Shown piece after piece: positions 1-11,450 of a stretch of 64,000 nucleotides of DNA. The position numbers and the translations under genes were made by a program. The number at the start of each line of letters is the position of its first letter. Within the stretch, counting starts at the first letter, position 1. A model generated the notes under the pieces. The model was not told where the DNA came from. It ran no database searches and saw nothing but the letters and a program-made list of their open reading frames with translations. Source of the DNA: Blastomussa wellsi (taxonomy: Eukaryota; Cnidaria; Anthozoa; Scleractinia; Plerogyridae); NCBI GenBank assembly GCA_947652115.1, contig OX393568.1:7033320-7097319 (forward strand). Reading direction: 5' to 3'.

Positions 1-41
1 GTTATGTATTAAAGAGTGTTTGACTTGTGTACTTCACGCAG

Positions 42-607
42 GTGAGTGTGAGAAGCCATCGACGGTGAACTGGTATTTACAAGGAGAACATGGACTTTAT
101 CGAGAGCCAACTAAAAGTCAGGCCGAGACCAGGTAAGCAAGAATTGATTCCCCACCCACCGCTCCCCATTTTACTGAACAGCGTACTGTACTAGCTACCG
201 CTATTTTCTGGCGTGGGGCAGGTTGATTACCGATTGATTTTTCAAAGACTGCATCTCGTTTGATCGTTCATGCGTGAACTCACTTACTGATACACGCGCG
301 TGTACTCGCGTGGGATGGGCAGTGTGGGAGTGAGGATTATAAATGAAAGAACGACGCGTCTTGAAAGGTTTAGCCTAAATTTTTCAATTACAATCCTTCT
401 GAATCTTCCTCACTCGAAGTCATCCTTGTTTCTTTTCAATATAATTTGGTTTTATCAACTGGGTTGATAATGTCAATTGGCCACCGTAAAGAGATTCATC
501 TCGCTCCGACGAAGGGCTAACGCTCGAAACGTCAGCTCTTGAATCTCTTTACGGTGGCCAATTGACATTATCAACCCAGTTGATAAAACCAAATTATATT
601 GTTATAC

Positions 608-638
<31 letters not shown>

Positions 639-3600
639 CAAACTTACCCCCTCTATTCACTTGTTTCTTTTCAGTCTCTTCATTGAGAAGCTCATATTTC
701 AAGGTTTCCTTTGATCGTGATTTGATGACGATTTTATACATTACCAAAAGTCACGTCATTTATGTTGACTGAGCCCCTTCAAAGGGACACTGTCACCAGG
801 GTCTGGATGGGGGGTGTCCTGCATGATCCCGCATTCCCGCTCCTTTTTCACGCGAATCCCGTATCCCGCATTTTTTGCATAAGTTAACGAATTCAAGATA
901 TAGATTCGCCCTTTTGGTTGTTATTTTGATTTTACGCGTGTTGCGAGACTACTGCAAAATGCAATTAGTTCTTCATACCTCAGTACGATGAAAGAGCGAG
1001 ATTTGAAAGCGTGATGGGTCTTCCTGTACGCGTGCGCACTGTCCTTGATAAAAAGTTTACAGGACCACCCTCGACTGCGTCTTCTTCATTGGTGCTACTG
1101 TCCTCGTTGTCGCTGGAGGCAGAGTCATACTCTGACAGCTGGTCATCAGCTGAACTGGGATCCTCAATGACTCGGTCGCCAACAGGTAGCTCTCTGCTAT
1201 ACATATTGAGAGGTAGAGTTCCTGCTGCATGTTTGGTGTTGTTCTGTCGTTGTTCTGACGAACCGAGAGCTGCCTGACGGCTTTGCCATGCTGCATGGTA
1301 TCCTGGTCCCGCTTCGACATCGTACGCACGAGCAGACGTTTGATCTTTGGGATATCCCTTTTTTCCCGAATTCCCAAAACTTAGGCAAGAATTCCTGCGT
1401 CCCTTGTCAAAATTCTTATCAATCCCGCCTCCCGAGAAGCAGTCAGTTCCCGAATCCCGTCAAGATATTTTGCGTTTTCCCGAATCCCGCCCTGTATTTT
1501 GGTCAAATCCCGGATCCCGAAAATACCCTTCCAGACCCTGTGTCACGGACATTTTTCGGCTTTTTTAGTGGAATGGGCACAATATTAGGTCTTTCGCCCA
1601 TACACGAAATGCTCCTAGAACATAGAGAGATAATCATCAAGCAAATTGTGGAGGGTGACCGTAAATAGTTTTCATCAATTTTTCCAAATCACAAGGACAA
1701 AACTTGAAAAAGTCAGCCTGACTTTTTTTTCTCGTTGAGATCTAAAGCTCCTGATGGTATCATAATGATATCACTCCATATTAAGCTTCAGTACACTGGC
1801 ATAGTAATTTTAACAAAACTTGACCACTGTTTGTAGTCTTCCATTGGTGTAAACACGTTTTTGGGCTGTTGAATTTTTAAAGTTATACTCGTGATAGTGT
1901 CCCTTTTACTTCCGCCTTTTCTTTACAGTGATGATCTCAAGTCTCGCCGCACTGAAGTTCGAATTGCAAAAGACAATTCCCTCATGGTCGAGGGGCGTCA
2001 TTATGGTCCAGCAGACGAACACAAACAAGAAGTGACACCAACCTGGGAACAGAAAGAATTATCATCGCCGTCCACGATCAGTTTGGACAGCAGTCCCAGT
2101 AGCATTTCGTCAAGAACCAAAGGTTTGTTAAGTTTCAAATGTTTTTGTTTATTGACAGGCGAGAAATTACCGAAAAGAAAACACGCAAAGTTCCGTCCAA
2201 CATTACCAGTTTAAGGAAAAAGCAACCACAAGCCAAGGTCTTGGTGAAGGCCTTTCCTTTCACCAAGGAAGCACGGAAAGCCGCAAAACTCTAGACCAAA
2301 ATTTTATTTTTCAAATCGGCACTCTTAATCATCACGGTATCAACGAACGCTTTTCATTCAACTAATTTATTCCGTTGTTTTCACGTTACCAGGCACCAAC
2401 CAATAGCGAAGCTCCACCTTTCTGTATAGAAACCACGCACGACTCACAATTCCTTGATTCGCTCCGAAGAAGGGCTAACGCTGGAAACGACAGCTCTCGA
2501 ATCTCTTTACGGTGGCCAATTCACATTATCAACCCAGTTGATAAAACCAAATTATATTGTTATACTTTCTTTAGAAACTTACCCCCCTAGTCTATAGTAA
2601 TTGCTTTTTCAGTGCAAATTGACTGATTGCAAAATCTTTGGGTAACTTTAAACACTTTACTAATCTATTCCTTCCTTCCTCCTCTTCCAGATACATTACG
2701 CCCCTCGTCACCAGGTCGCCCGTCCTCGCCAGCCTCAAGTCCACGTAAAGTGATCCCAATCCCCACAGCGAGCCGCTCGTCCAGGCCTTCTTCTGCTCGA
2801 AGTACTTGCAGTAACCATGCTCACGAGAACAGCTTCAATTTTTCTGTGCGAAATTTCAAACATTTCTGTTGGGACGAAGAGGTGATTTTTTATCAACCAG
2901 AGTAGTAACAGATCTTATCTATGACTGCAAATGGGGTGGCACTTGGTACATATAGCCTGCGTAGCTTGTGGTTTATTTTGACAGCACGCGATCGAGACAA
3001 GCAAGGAAAGCCGTAGATCACTTCCAAATCTACAATAAAGTTCACAGTTACGTGTGTTAGTTAAATTGTTCGTGGTTAGTCTGACGCAGCGCTTTCGTTT
3101 CGTCCTTGCCAAGGGACTCTTCAGAGACCTTTCTGCTTGGCAAACTCGTTGAGCATCGCGCTCAAAGTCCCGTTCGCAAACAAAATGATTATAGCAGTCT
3201 CGCTTTATATCTCATAAGGATTCCCGGTCGCACAATTCACGAGATCAATTTACAATAAAGTTGTGTTAATTGCATTGTTCGTGGCTAGTCTGACACATCG
3301 CAAACGAAAGCGCTGCGTCACACTAGCGACTTCCAAATCTAGATGGAAAAAGTGTTGATGTACTAACAAAACGAGAGTCTGGATTGATTTACGCAGATTT
3401 ACGAATTGAAGTCATAAAATATTCTCTTTTTTCCCAGTACCTGCTAACGGAAGACTACATGAGACAGAGAGAAGCCTGGGCAGCCGTTAATATCCAGCGG
3501 TGCGTGTTTCATTGTAAAGTAGTGCTTCCCTTATTTGGTACTTTAATGACAAAAAAACCTTTGAAAGACTATCGTAATGTATTGGAACTGTTTATAGATG

Positions 3601-6600
3601 TTTTTTGCGGGCAGATGGCCAAGGTAGAGATGGATGCCAACTTGAAAATTTCGGGCCGCGTTTTCAAGTTTTCCCATTGCATCTCTTATGAAATCAGTAC
3701 TAACATATTTTGCCTCGTCCTTCTGTTCTGAATTCACTTGATGCTATAACATTAGGGATTTAAAACGATTTCAGTATTGACAAGGCGTTAGAAGTTTAAA
3801 TTTAGCTAATTCTGACCAAAAATCGTCCACTTGTCCAAGAAAATTGAGTATTGAAACATGCTCGTTTCTTCGCCTCGATTAGCGTCGCTTCCTACGGAGC
3901 CAGGAGATTAAGACCTAATTCTGAAGTAATAAAAATATTGTTGTTGTTATTGTTGTAGAGTGCCGAATTCAAGTTTTTCCTTATTTTCGTGCTAGGATTT
4001 TCCGGGGATTCATGGCAAGGCAGTATATGAAACAACTTAGAATGACAAATGCAGAAAGGCAGCGAAAAGCGGCGGTCACCTTGCAAAGGTATGTCAGTGT
4101 AGTAACTTCACGCAACCCAGAGGGTTGCGTGACGAGCTGGTCTCCAACACCTTGCTTTGCAATATTTGTAGCTGCAGGTTACCTTTCCACAAACGCGAAA
4201 AAACGTTAGTAGACATGATTACCTTAACAATACTTGTTTATTTGCTGTTCTTGTTAATAACTTTTCTATAAATTGCTTTCTTTCTGTTGGTTCTAAAATC
4301 AAAATTGAAGGACATACAAGAAAATATACTGAGTTATTATTTTTGCTTTTTTTTCGGCCTATCTTATCTTTTCATTTGTGTCTTATTTATCTACCTCTCA
4401 TAACCTACTACGTTGCAAACCTCAATTAATTACATAGCTGTTTTTGTAGGTTTATTCTGTTTTCGTATTTAATTATTACGTATTTGCAGTTTTTTTAGTG
4501 TGTATTTTCTTTCTCTTTTTTTCCCTGATTATCCTGACCCGCCTCGATTAGCGTTGCTACCTGCGGAGCCAGGAGATTAAGACCTTATTCTGAAGTAATA
4601 AAATATTGCTGTTGTTGTTGTTGTTAAAGGAGAAAACGTTAAACCTTTTAAGCACTTTTTTAACAGCCGTGTATTTTCAGAGTTCAACGAATTTGCCCCA
4701 CCCCCAATAAATAGATGACCATCAATTCTCTTCGTTTTGCAGCAACTTTCGCGGATTTCTTGCTCGAAAGAGGGCGATGGAACAAAACCTACAAGAATAT
4801 ACTCCCAGCTCACGTGACCTGGAATGGGCTCGGAAGTACAAACAAGATCTAAGGAAGCGTGGTGACGCCAGAAAACATAAAAATCAATACGCTCTTTACA
4901 AGTAAGTCACGCTCACAGTCATCGTGTCACACTCTTCTCGGTTTGTCCAGGAGCGGAATATGGCTCCTGATTTGTCACTTTTTCTCGAAGTACGTTGTCT
5001 GTCGAAAGACTTTGCTTTTTTCACCCACCACCCTCCCCATCCCCTCGCGTTCACGCTCGTTCAAGCCCCCCCACAGTTTATATTTTGCTTTCGTGCTCTT
5101 GGCAACTTGGAGAAAATGGAAGGTCTGAGAACATGCTATGAAGAAAGTCATTTTCTTTTATTCTAAAGCTTCGGTGAAGTAACATTCATGAAAGGTCCTT
5201 TTTTATCGGTATTCGACTTACACGGCCAAGTTATTAAAATAAATGTGTTATTGTTATGTTCCCGTAGGCAAAACAGAGAAGCTGAGAAACATGAGCAACA
5301 AATAAAACAAGTGCAGGCTCACCAACACATTTTCGAGTAAGTGTTGCTTTCGATAGAAATGGTCAATTCCTAATTCATTTAAAGGACTAATAAATGAGAA
5401 CGTAAATTGGGAGGCGTTCTCCTTGTTTGCACTTGTTGCTCGAATGATTAAGACTGTGCTCATCGAATTGTGCTGGGATGTTCTCCAATGCAAACAAGAT
5501 GGAAGCTAAGCAATCATGCCTGTACTATACAACCGTTTTCTTTTTGGATTTCCTTCCGTTCCATCTTCAGTTATAGCGATTTTCAATTGAGTGTCGTAAA
5601 GACAAAGTCAATGTACTTTGGCTAATCACAAAGAACGCAGACAATCCAGCGATCCAATTAGTAATTGCACGTAGCGGACACAAAGCGCGGGAAAACATGC
5701 GCTCACGAGCCACGATTGGTTTTGGTTTTACTTAATTGGTTACTGATTGTTTGACGCGAGATTTTTAAACCAATTTTTTGAAAACCGCTTCTCCCCTAGC
5801 CTCTTACGCGAATGCTCCTTGTGTTCGTCACGCGTTCCTCCCCCACGTCGAGGAGGAAAGATTGCGTGACGAGCTCAAAGGACTTCTGCGGAGGAGGCTA
5901 CTTCTCTCCAAAACCAAAGGACTTTTGTTTTTATTTTCCAATTGTCGGTGTCAATGATGTCACCAGTCCTCGTGCGAAACGTTAAACATCCGGTGAAATA
6001 GACCTCCGGTTCGATCTAACAACAGACTCTTTTTACTTTGTGGGAATAGAAGATAATCCTGAACAAGGGTAGACCCGTGTGTGACACATTGCAATTTAGG
6101 TCTTTATGGGTAAGGATGTTTTGCTGAAACTTTGTGTTCTTTTCTTTTCTAGGGTGTTTCATCCCACTCCAGAAGGGCCAACTAAAGCTCAGATGAAAGC
6201 TGCAGCGATTACTATTCAAAGGTCATTACATGACGTCTCTCTTTGCTCTTTTTAGAAAGCTGAAAGAGCAAATTGAAGCCTTTATATGGCCACGTTTTCC
6301 CATTTTCTATTTTCGATGTCCTTACTAATTAAGAAACAGAAATAAGGCAAAGTCTGAACTAATTGATAAACTAGGAGAATTGGATTCATCGTGGATTTTG
6401 CATTCCTCCTATCAGTTTGCGCTCCGTTTGGTCAGTTTTGATCATCTGTATTTCCATTTCTTTTTCTGAATTCGTTTGTATTTTTCTACATTTTGAGCCT
6501 TGTTTAGAAGTTTCATCCAATTCTAAGACCACGTATTGCGATACAGAATCGCTTTTAGCAGTTTTTCCATTGGTACGTTTTAACTACCCTTTGTTGGGGA

Positions 6601-9235
6601 ATCCTTGTTTACAATATTTTCCTCATTAGCATAAGCGATTCAGTTTCTGATGGAGCTACAAAAAATCAATCTTGAATATTGAAAGTTCATAGCGCGATTA
6701 ACTCTGCCAATGAATTTCAGCTCGATGTATTGAATTCTTTTTGTCTGACGCGGGTTTAAAAACTCAAAATTTTACAAAGAATGTATGAGCTCATTAGCGC
6801 TTTTGCCACCCAGAAATTTTGGAGTTTTTAGAAGACAATTTCTCCTTGAATATTACACGCAAAGAGCTAAAAATTTCACCATATACTAAATTTCACTAGC
6901 TCTTTAACTATTTGGAGTCCATTCAGTATGAATCCCCCTATACCGGCTGCTTTTAAACATGCCCTGCAGTGGCTGCATTAAGGGCTGGGCACCGGACAAA
7001 TTGATTAGCACTAAGCACGACTTTTCGTTTCCAGGCTTCAGCAGGACTTTAGTTATTAAGACCATGTCTACCCATATGGTCGAGCACAAAATCTTCATGC
7101 TTCTCTGCTACAAATTTTAATCAAACACCTGCGCCCCTAAAGTCTATGGTTGATGAATTGTTTACAGACGTCGTCGTAAACGAAAGTTCTTTTGCCTCCT
7201 TTAGGTATTTCAGAGGTTGGTTTGTTCGTCGAATGCTGGAAAAATCGAAAGCGAAGGTATTACAAGCGTTAACGTATTAGTGAATAGTCTGCGAGCAGGC
7301 GCGCCTTTGGGTGAAGCGTAGAAGGGGCGATGAGCGAGTCTGGTAGCGAAACTATCGGCCGCTCCACTGCAAACGTGAGCCTGTTCTCAGGCAACCTCGT
7401 TCCCAGGGTCTGTCATCTTCCCACCCTCCTCTCTCACTCTGGGAGTGCGGGAAGATGAGAGACCCCGGGAACGAGTTTAGCTCTCCGGCTAAATAGTGGC
7501 TAGACTGTTCACAGCCGCTCTATTTTTTCAACGCAAAAGAAAGCGCGCGGGCAAAAAACACAGTTCTCTCGCGATTCATTCACCGCGTTCGCCGATCGAG
7601 GAAAAATACGAAAAAAATAGCGGACTATGAACAGTCTAAATAGTGGCCTGCAATTAGCTTGCAATTACCAGACAGTAAGCTAAACATTTCTTACAAGAGT
7701 ATGCGGTTTCTTTCTGCCGTCAATTATCTGGTTGGTCTCTATCATACATCTGCACCTTTATCTCTTGTTAATTTCTTTTTAACCTGGTTGTCACAGGCGC
7801 TGAAAAGAACACTGTCATTCAACAAATTTATCAAAGGTTACCAGGCCCTGCTCTACAGAATACAGAAGCGATATGGCATCAAAGAACCGACCACTGCATT
7901 GCAGTTTAACGAGCTGATGGAGTATGTCGAGCGGCTTAATAGTGAGTACTGTATTTCATACCGCAATTCTTTCGTTAGAAAAAGAACTAACCTGGATCAT
8001 TTTGTTTTTGACATTGTATTTTTGTTTTTATTTTTAGAATACGAAGTGGCATTTGATAAATTTGCCACCAATGGTGTTTTGCAGTATAATGACATTAAGA
8101 AGTTCTTCGAATCAGTCGGACACGTGCCTTCACAGAAGGAAATCGACGAAGCCATTGAGATTGTCACGAAAAGTAAGAGATATTGTTTTTAATAAAATGT
8201 GATTAGCGAGGCTAACCCCCATTTTCTCTTGGTATAAAGGGTTAGGGTTATTTCATAGCAAATTTTCTCGAGCCTGCTGGTATAGACCGACGATCGTTTG
8301 CTGTATTAAGACAGCGAACGTAAACTTTACCGATAAACGCGATCAGTCCGCGAGCGTTGCTCAGTCTTTTGTTCCAATTTGGCTCTTGATTGGTCTTTTT
8401 CATAAAAATAAATATTCCCATCGCCTCCTGATAAAACCTTTTGAGGTAACGGAAATCGATCTTGGCGTGTTTTCATAAACGTAAAAAGTCGAACTCCGTT
8501 TTTAGGTTTTCATGTATACGAAAGCCATTGATAAATCGTCTCACATTTAGACTTCTCACAGCCTCTATGTTTTTTCAACGCAAAAGAGCACGAGAAAATA
8601 CAGCGAGTGCGAAACACGAAGTGGTGGGGGTAGCTCCCGACACCCACTCCGTCAAGTTGCCCGTTCAGCGCTGGCGCCCAATTCTCTCGCGACTCTTTCC
8701 CTGCGTTTAGCAATAGAAGGGAAATAAGATAAAATAGAGGTCTGTGAACAGACTACGTCTGGCATTTTTTTCTGCGCATGCAAATCCACCTTAACAAGAA
8801 TCTTACTCCTTTCTAGTGTCTGCTAAAGGCCGTGCCCTAACCAAAGCCGAAGCAGTGGAAGTGTTATTTCAAATATATGTTCCAAAAGGCACCAAGATGG
8901 ACCTGGCTGACGTTCGTAAATCCACTTGGTTAAATCCCTTGGACGATGGAAAGGATATTATGCAACTCTTGTCCAAAAAAGACTTAGAACAAACCAATCT
9001 TTTGAGGTGTTTGGAGGTGGTGGCAGGAGCGGGTAAAGAGAGCGATGACATACAGGACTTACTTCGACCCGGTTCCGCAGCGGCCAAACAAACAGACAAG
9101 AAACAGCAAGGGAAGAAAAAGTCCACCTCAAAACCACCGCGCAAAACTGTCCTGGCCCAGTACCCAATGAGACCCTCGACCCCAACCACCAAATCACCCA
9201 GGCCCCCGTCAGGCAAAAGGCCGAGCAAGAGATGA
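42..9235 (+). CDS. IQ-motif / EF-hand-like protein, 3' part of gene (12 exons)
   Basis: Exons read from splice sites: 42-132, 1929-2122, 2691-2881, 3438-3499, 3996-4088, 4743-4901, 5268-5336, 6153-6221, 7205-7256, 7797-7941, 8038-8172, 8817-9235 (stop TGA). All phases agree, giving 558 visible residues. The first exon has an acceptor at 41 and is open at both sides, so the gene starts upstream. The protein begins with a low-complexity Ser/Pro region (about residues 75-145). Three IQ motifs follow, each split by an intron: NIQRIFRGFMARQ (172-195), LQSNFRGFLARKR (203-225) and TIQRYFRGWFVRR (300-322). Next is a helical segment, then an EF-hand-like stretch (FDKFATNGVLQYNDIKKF, near 380), and a basic Lys/Pro-rich tail ending RPSKR. 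IQ motifs bind calmodulin or myosin light chains. The overall plan suggests the poorly studied IQCM-type family, but I cannot confirm orthology. The introns hold many MITEs. Confidence 0.8.
439..600. repeat. Palindromic MITE-like repeat
   Basis: The left arm reads AATATAATTTGGTTTTATCA and continues through a stretch containing GGCCACCGTAAAGAGATTC. The right arm, ending at 600, is its near-exact reverse complement, around a centre containing GAAGGGCTAACGCTCGAAAC. A right-half copy with the same flank (TTATACTT..AAACTTACCCCC) occurs at 2455-2590 in the next intron. The family looks like one widespread in cnidarian genomes. Confidence 0.8.
781..1906. mobile_element. Non-autonomous DNA element, TIR AAAGGGACACTGTCAC, with a nested insertion
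   Basis: The left end is AAAGGGACACTGTCAC (781-796). The right end is GTGATAGTGTCCCTTT (1891-1906), its inverted counterpart. The interior continues at 1541 after a second transposon inserted at 797-1540. Two other copies of the family lie at 19489-19857 (opposite orientation) and 33323-33725. The right terminus sits 22 bp before the splice acceptor of the IQ gene exon at 1929. Confidence 0.8.
797..1540. mobile_element. Nested CAGGGT-type DNA transposon (744 bp) with duplicated TGTCAC
   Basis: The element begins CAGGGTCTGGATGGG and ends CCCTTCCAGACCCTG, an inverted repeat. It is flanked on both sides by TGTCAC (791-796 and 1541-1546), consistent with a target duplication inside the host element. 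CAGGG..CCCTG ends are typical of hAT elements, which usually make 8-bp duplications; only 6 bp match here. The interior has tracts of AATCCCG/ATCCCGC words and a short minus-strand ORF (980-1204) rich in Asp, Glu and Ser. That could be a transposase N-terminal remnant, but no catalytic motif is visible. Confidence 0.7.
2455..2590. repeat. Half copy of the 439-600 repeat family
   Basis: GCTCCGAAGAAGGGCTAACG is followed by the arm ending AACCAAATTATATTGTTATACTT. It matches the right arm and downstream flank of the element at 439-600. Confidence 0.7.
3030..3330. repeat. Internal repeat pair around AGTCTGAC..AACGAAAGCGCTGCG
   Basis: 3030-3105 (TACAATAAAGTT..GTTCGTGGTTAGTCTGACGCAG) and 3252-3325 (TACAATAAAGTT..GTTCGTGGCTAGTCTGACACA) are near-direct copies. 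GCGCTTTCGTTTCG and CGAAACGAAAGCGCTGCG-like words also face each other. This is probably a degenerate transposable element in the intron. Confidence 0.5.
3545..3835. repeat. Dispersed ~290 bp repeat, copy 1
   Basis: The block from ACTATCGTAATGTAT to TTTAGCTAATTCTGACC matches 41895-42175 in the same orientation with moderate divergence. Shared words include CATCTCTTATGAAATCAG and AACATATTTTGCCTCGTCCT. No coding potential is convincing; short ORFs in it differ between copies. Confidence 0.75.
3880..3960 (+). repeat. Short retroelement 3' tail, copy 1
   Basis: CGCCTCGATTAGCGTCGC..GGAGCCAGGAGATTAAGACC..CTGAAGTAATAAA is followed by an ATTGTTGTTGTT microsatellite tail. A second copy in the same orientation lies at 4540-4626 in the following intron of the same gene. 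A simple-repeat tail is typical of SINE or LINE 3' ends. Confidence 0.6.
4540..4626 (+). repeat. Short retroelement 3' tail, copy 2
   Basis: This is the same unit as at 3880-3960 (GGAGCCAGGAGATTAAGACC..CTGAAGTAATAAAATATTG) and ends in (GTT)n. Confidence 0.6.
5575..5800. repeat. Copy of the CCAAT-rich foldback family
   Basis: TTTTCAATTGAGTG..GACAATCCAGCGATCCAATTAG..CACAAAGCGCGGGAAAACATGCG..CACGATTGGTTTTGGTTTTAC matches one arm of the large foldback at 29702-30130. Confidence 0.65.
7391..7477. repeat. Small palindromic MITE, GCAACCTCGTTCCCAGGGTC type, copy 1
   Basis: GCAACCTCGTTCCCAGGGTC opens the element and ..GACCCCGGGAACGAG closes it as an inverted copy, with CATCTTCCC/GGGAAGATG inside. 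The second copy is 49099-49186. Confidence 0.8.
7491..7647. repeat. Palindromic MITE, copy 1
   Basis: AAATAGTGGCTAGACTGTTC..GCTCTATTTTTTC faces GAAAAAATAGCGG..GAACAGTCTAAATAGTGGCC. A relative with the same CAACGCAAAAGA and TCTCGCGA words is at 8549-8757 in the last intron of the same gene. Confidence 0.7.
8549..8757. repeat. Palindromic MITE, related copy
   Basis: TTCTCACAGCCTCTATGTTTTTTCAACGC on the left faces AAATAGAGGTCTGTGAACAGAC on the right. It is related to 7491-7647. Confidence 0.6.
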
Positions 9236-9287
9236 CGCTGAAAGAGTACTGGTACTAGCACCGTTTCTGTATCAAGACATCGATAGA

Positions 9288-9441
9288 ATAGGCCATTTCC
9301 GAGTTCCCTTTTCCCTCAGTTTCAAAACGAGTCTAAGTGCGAAACTATTCATATGGAAATAACCTTGTTTTGGATGAGAATGAAGATGCACGTAAAACAC
9401 ATTTTCATATGAATGGAAAGAGAACTCGGAAATGGCCTATT
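9288..9441. repeat. MITE with TIR AATAGGCCATTTCCGAGTTC, copy 1
   Basis: The left end is AATAGGCCATTTCCGAGTTC and the right end GAACTCGGAAATGGCCTATT. CAAAACGAGTCTAAGTG and TTCATATG words lie inside. Two more copies lie at 50050-50232 and 54676-54861. It sits directly downstream of the IQ-gene stop codon. Confidence 0.85.
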
Positions 9442-9472
9442 ATACATATTCTGCAAAGGGGGAGGGTAATAG

Positions 9473-9586
9473 TGAACAATTATCCTGCGAAATCGCGCGG
9501 AATATCGCCTGATACTTAGCCGACGAGGCCGTAGGCCGAGTTGGCTTAAGTCAGATGATATTTCGCAATATTCAGCAGGATAATTG
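9473..9586. repeat. Inverted repeat ACAATTATCCTGC..GCAGGATAATTGT
   Basis: The outer arms ACAATTATCCTGC and GCAGGATAATTGT enclose a second, looser inverted tract (GGAATATCGCCTGAT / CAGATGATATTTCG). The centre is GACGAGGCCGTAGGCCGAG. It is a foldback-type element. Confidence 0.75.
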
Positions 9587-9791
9587 TTTTATTATTCAAC
9601 AAATTGTCAACGAAGAGCATTTTACAGCTAGAACAGTTGCCGTTATGCGGCGCTTTGCGAGACTTCTACCGGATTATCGTTACTTAACGGACCCCTTAAC
9701 GTATACCGCAGAATATCTGTCAGCTGCAGTAGACGGATATCAAGAGCTAATGACCATATGTGACAATTTGTTGAGTAATAATGAAGGATAG
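9555..9791 (+). CDS. Unplaced ORF, possible terminal exon
   Basis: The open frame ends at a stop at 9789-9791. The part after about 9600 reads like real protein (FARLLPDYRYLTDPLTYTAE, then a Tyr/Leu-rich helix-like end), not translated repeat. The first ~35 bp overlap the inverted repeat at 9473-9586, so the Met at 9555 is probably not the true start. ATTTTACAG before 9629 could be a splice acceptor. I do not recognise the family. It could be a leftover exon of a disrupted gene or an alternative 3' exon of the IQ gene. Confidence 0.3.
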   Translation: MIFRNIQQDNCFIIQQIVNEEHFTARTVAVMRRFARLLPDYRYLTDPLTYTAEYLSAAVDGYQELMTICDNLLSNNEG

Positions 9792-11450
9792 AAGGGGCTG
9801 GGCTCTATTTAAAATGTATTTAACAAGTAATGGTACGTTTTCTTTTATCGAATGGCCTGAGAACTCTGATCCGTGGGCCAGATCTTAAACTAATGGATTG
9901 CTTTGATAGTAATCCGCATAGTTTCATGAATTTGACACTCCGTAATTTGAACCTTTTGCACTGTTTTGAAAGGACTTTCAATTAAAATTCCAATTGCCTT
10001 TACGCAGGGTTGACATTTTTACACACTACAAAATATTAATCTCGCGCAGATTTAGTCAAGTTACCGACTTTTGCAAAATGTATTACAATACAGAATTGTC
10101 TTGATGTATCAACAAATTCTCGTAACTCGCATTTAAAGAAATGTATATACTTAGCTAGGGAGAATTAATATTTTAAGGATAGAATTGAAAGTTCAAACGT
10201 GTAGACTGTAGTGCCTCAAACGAACTTGACTATAATGGGTGTATTTAACCTTATTTGCCATTCTCCAGCCTTGTAAGAGGAAATGTAGATGTAAGATAAA
10301 GTTTGAGAGCGGTTCCTCTGACTTAGCCAATCACAGCAAATGTAAATGACCAGTGAACTAAACAGAACTCGAAGCCAAAACGTAACTGGTAACAAGCGCG
10401 GGTAAACTTGCAACCAGTGTCAAGCGCGGAAAAACATTCAAATGTCATCAAGCGCAGCAATCAAGCGCGGGAAAATGGCACTTGAAAAGTCACTTCAGCC
10501 TCAACTTGGGAACGAGGTTACCAAAGTCAAACTTAGTTTCAGTTTGCTCTGATTGGTTAACAGCAGCTGAACTCATTAACACATAACGCGATATCACAGC
10601 GAGCACATACCTAATTACTTCGACAAACGGTTATATGTTCAAAATTCTCAAGAATCGCTGTACAAAACTCGGCTAAAACAACGTTAAGGCTCAAACACTG
10701 GTGTGCTGTTGATAGTCAGTTTCACCTTGGTAGCACATTGTAACATATTGTAAATATATGGGCACAGATAGTAAATACTTGCTTTTAGTTAGCTGATAGG
10801 ATTTAGGTTACTGAAATATAGGAACTTTTTACTATTTTGCACACGCTGTTAAACAGCAAATTAAATTCAGAACATTGAAAATTAATATTTTATATTATTA
10901 TTTGAATAAAGAAAATAAAGCTCACTTCTTTTGCGTGATTTCGATTTCTAATTTTCCGAGGTAGCGTTCCTTTTAACCAATCTAAATACGGTTTTTGCAA
11001 GCAAAAAGCGGAGCCCACGCTGCTGTCGAAAATACGATTATCCGTTCCATTTATTGACAAGCTAATCTCAGATTAAAATCTGACCAATTCACCTCCGGAG
11101 GAGGATCGTTCAGATTCATTTGGTATCTGAAGTCGGTTTCAGAATTTCGTTCCATTTGAGTGACCTTGGTCCGGACAATTTCACGTGGTCAGTGGCCCCT
11201 TGATTCACAGGCCCCTTATCTGTGTGAACGTTGCTCGATCTTTTTTTTAATTCTTGTTCCAGCTAACACGGAAATTTAGCCGCAGCCGATGCTTTCCGTT
11301 TATATGCATGGTTCAAAAATTTCTATCAGTACTGTAGTCTGGTCTGTAGTTCTGTCATGTACAGTTCGTCCAAGAAGAGCATGAATTTAATAAAATGCCG
11401 AACAGCGAAAATTTTAAAAATTTATCGTGTTACCCTTTCCATTCTTGAGA

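Noticed and set aside
90..132. ATG at 90 as start of the IQ-motif gene
   Set aside because: That frame gives a phase that hits stops in the next exon. The frame that stays open through 1929-2122 runs through an acceptor at 41, so this is an internal exon.
980..1204. Acidic minus-strand ORF as a host gene
   Set aside because: It lies wholly inside the nested transposon at 797-1540 and has no splice partners.
2691..2810. Shorter version of IQ-gene exon 3 ending at GCA|GTAACC
   Set aside because: It breaks the frame with the exon at 3438. The donor GAG|GTGATT at 2881 keeps frame.
7659..8192. 177-aa continuous ORF as a single exon
   Set aside because: It reads through introns; the exons at 7797-7941 and 8038-8172 have good splice sites and family-like sequence, while the rest does not.
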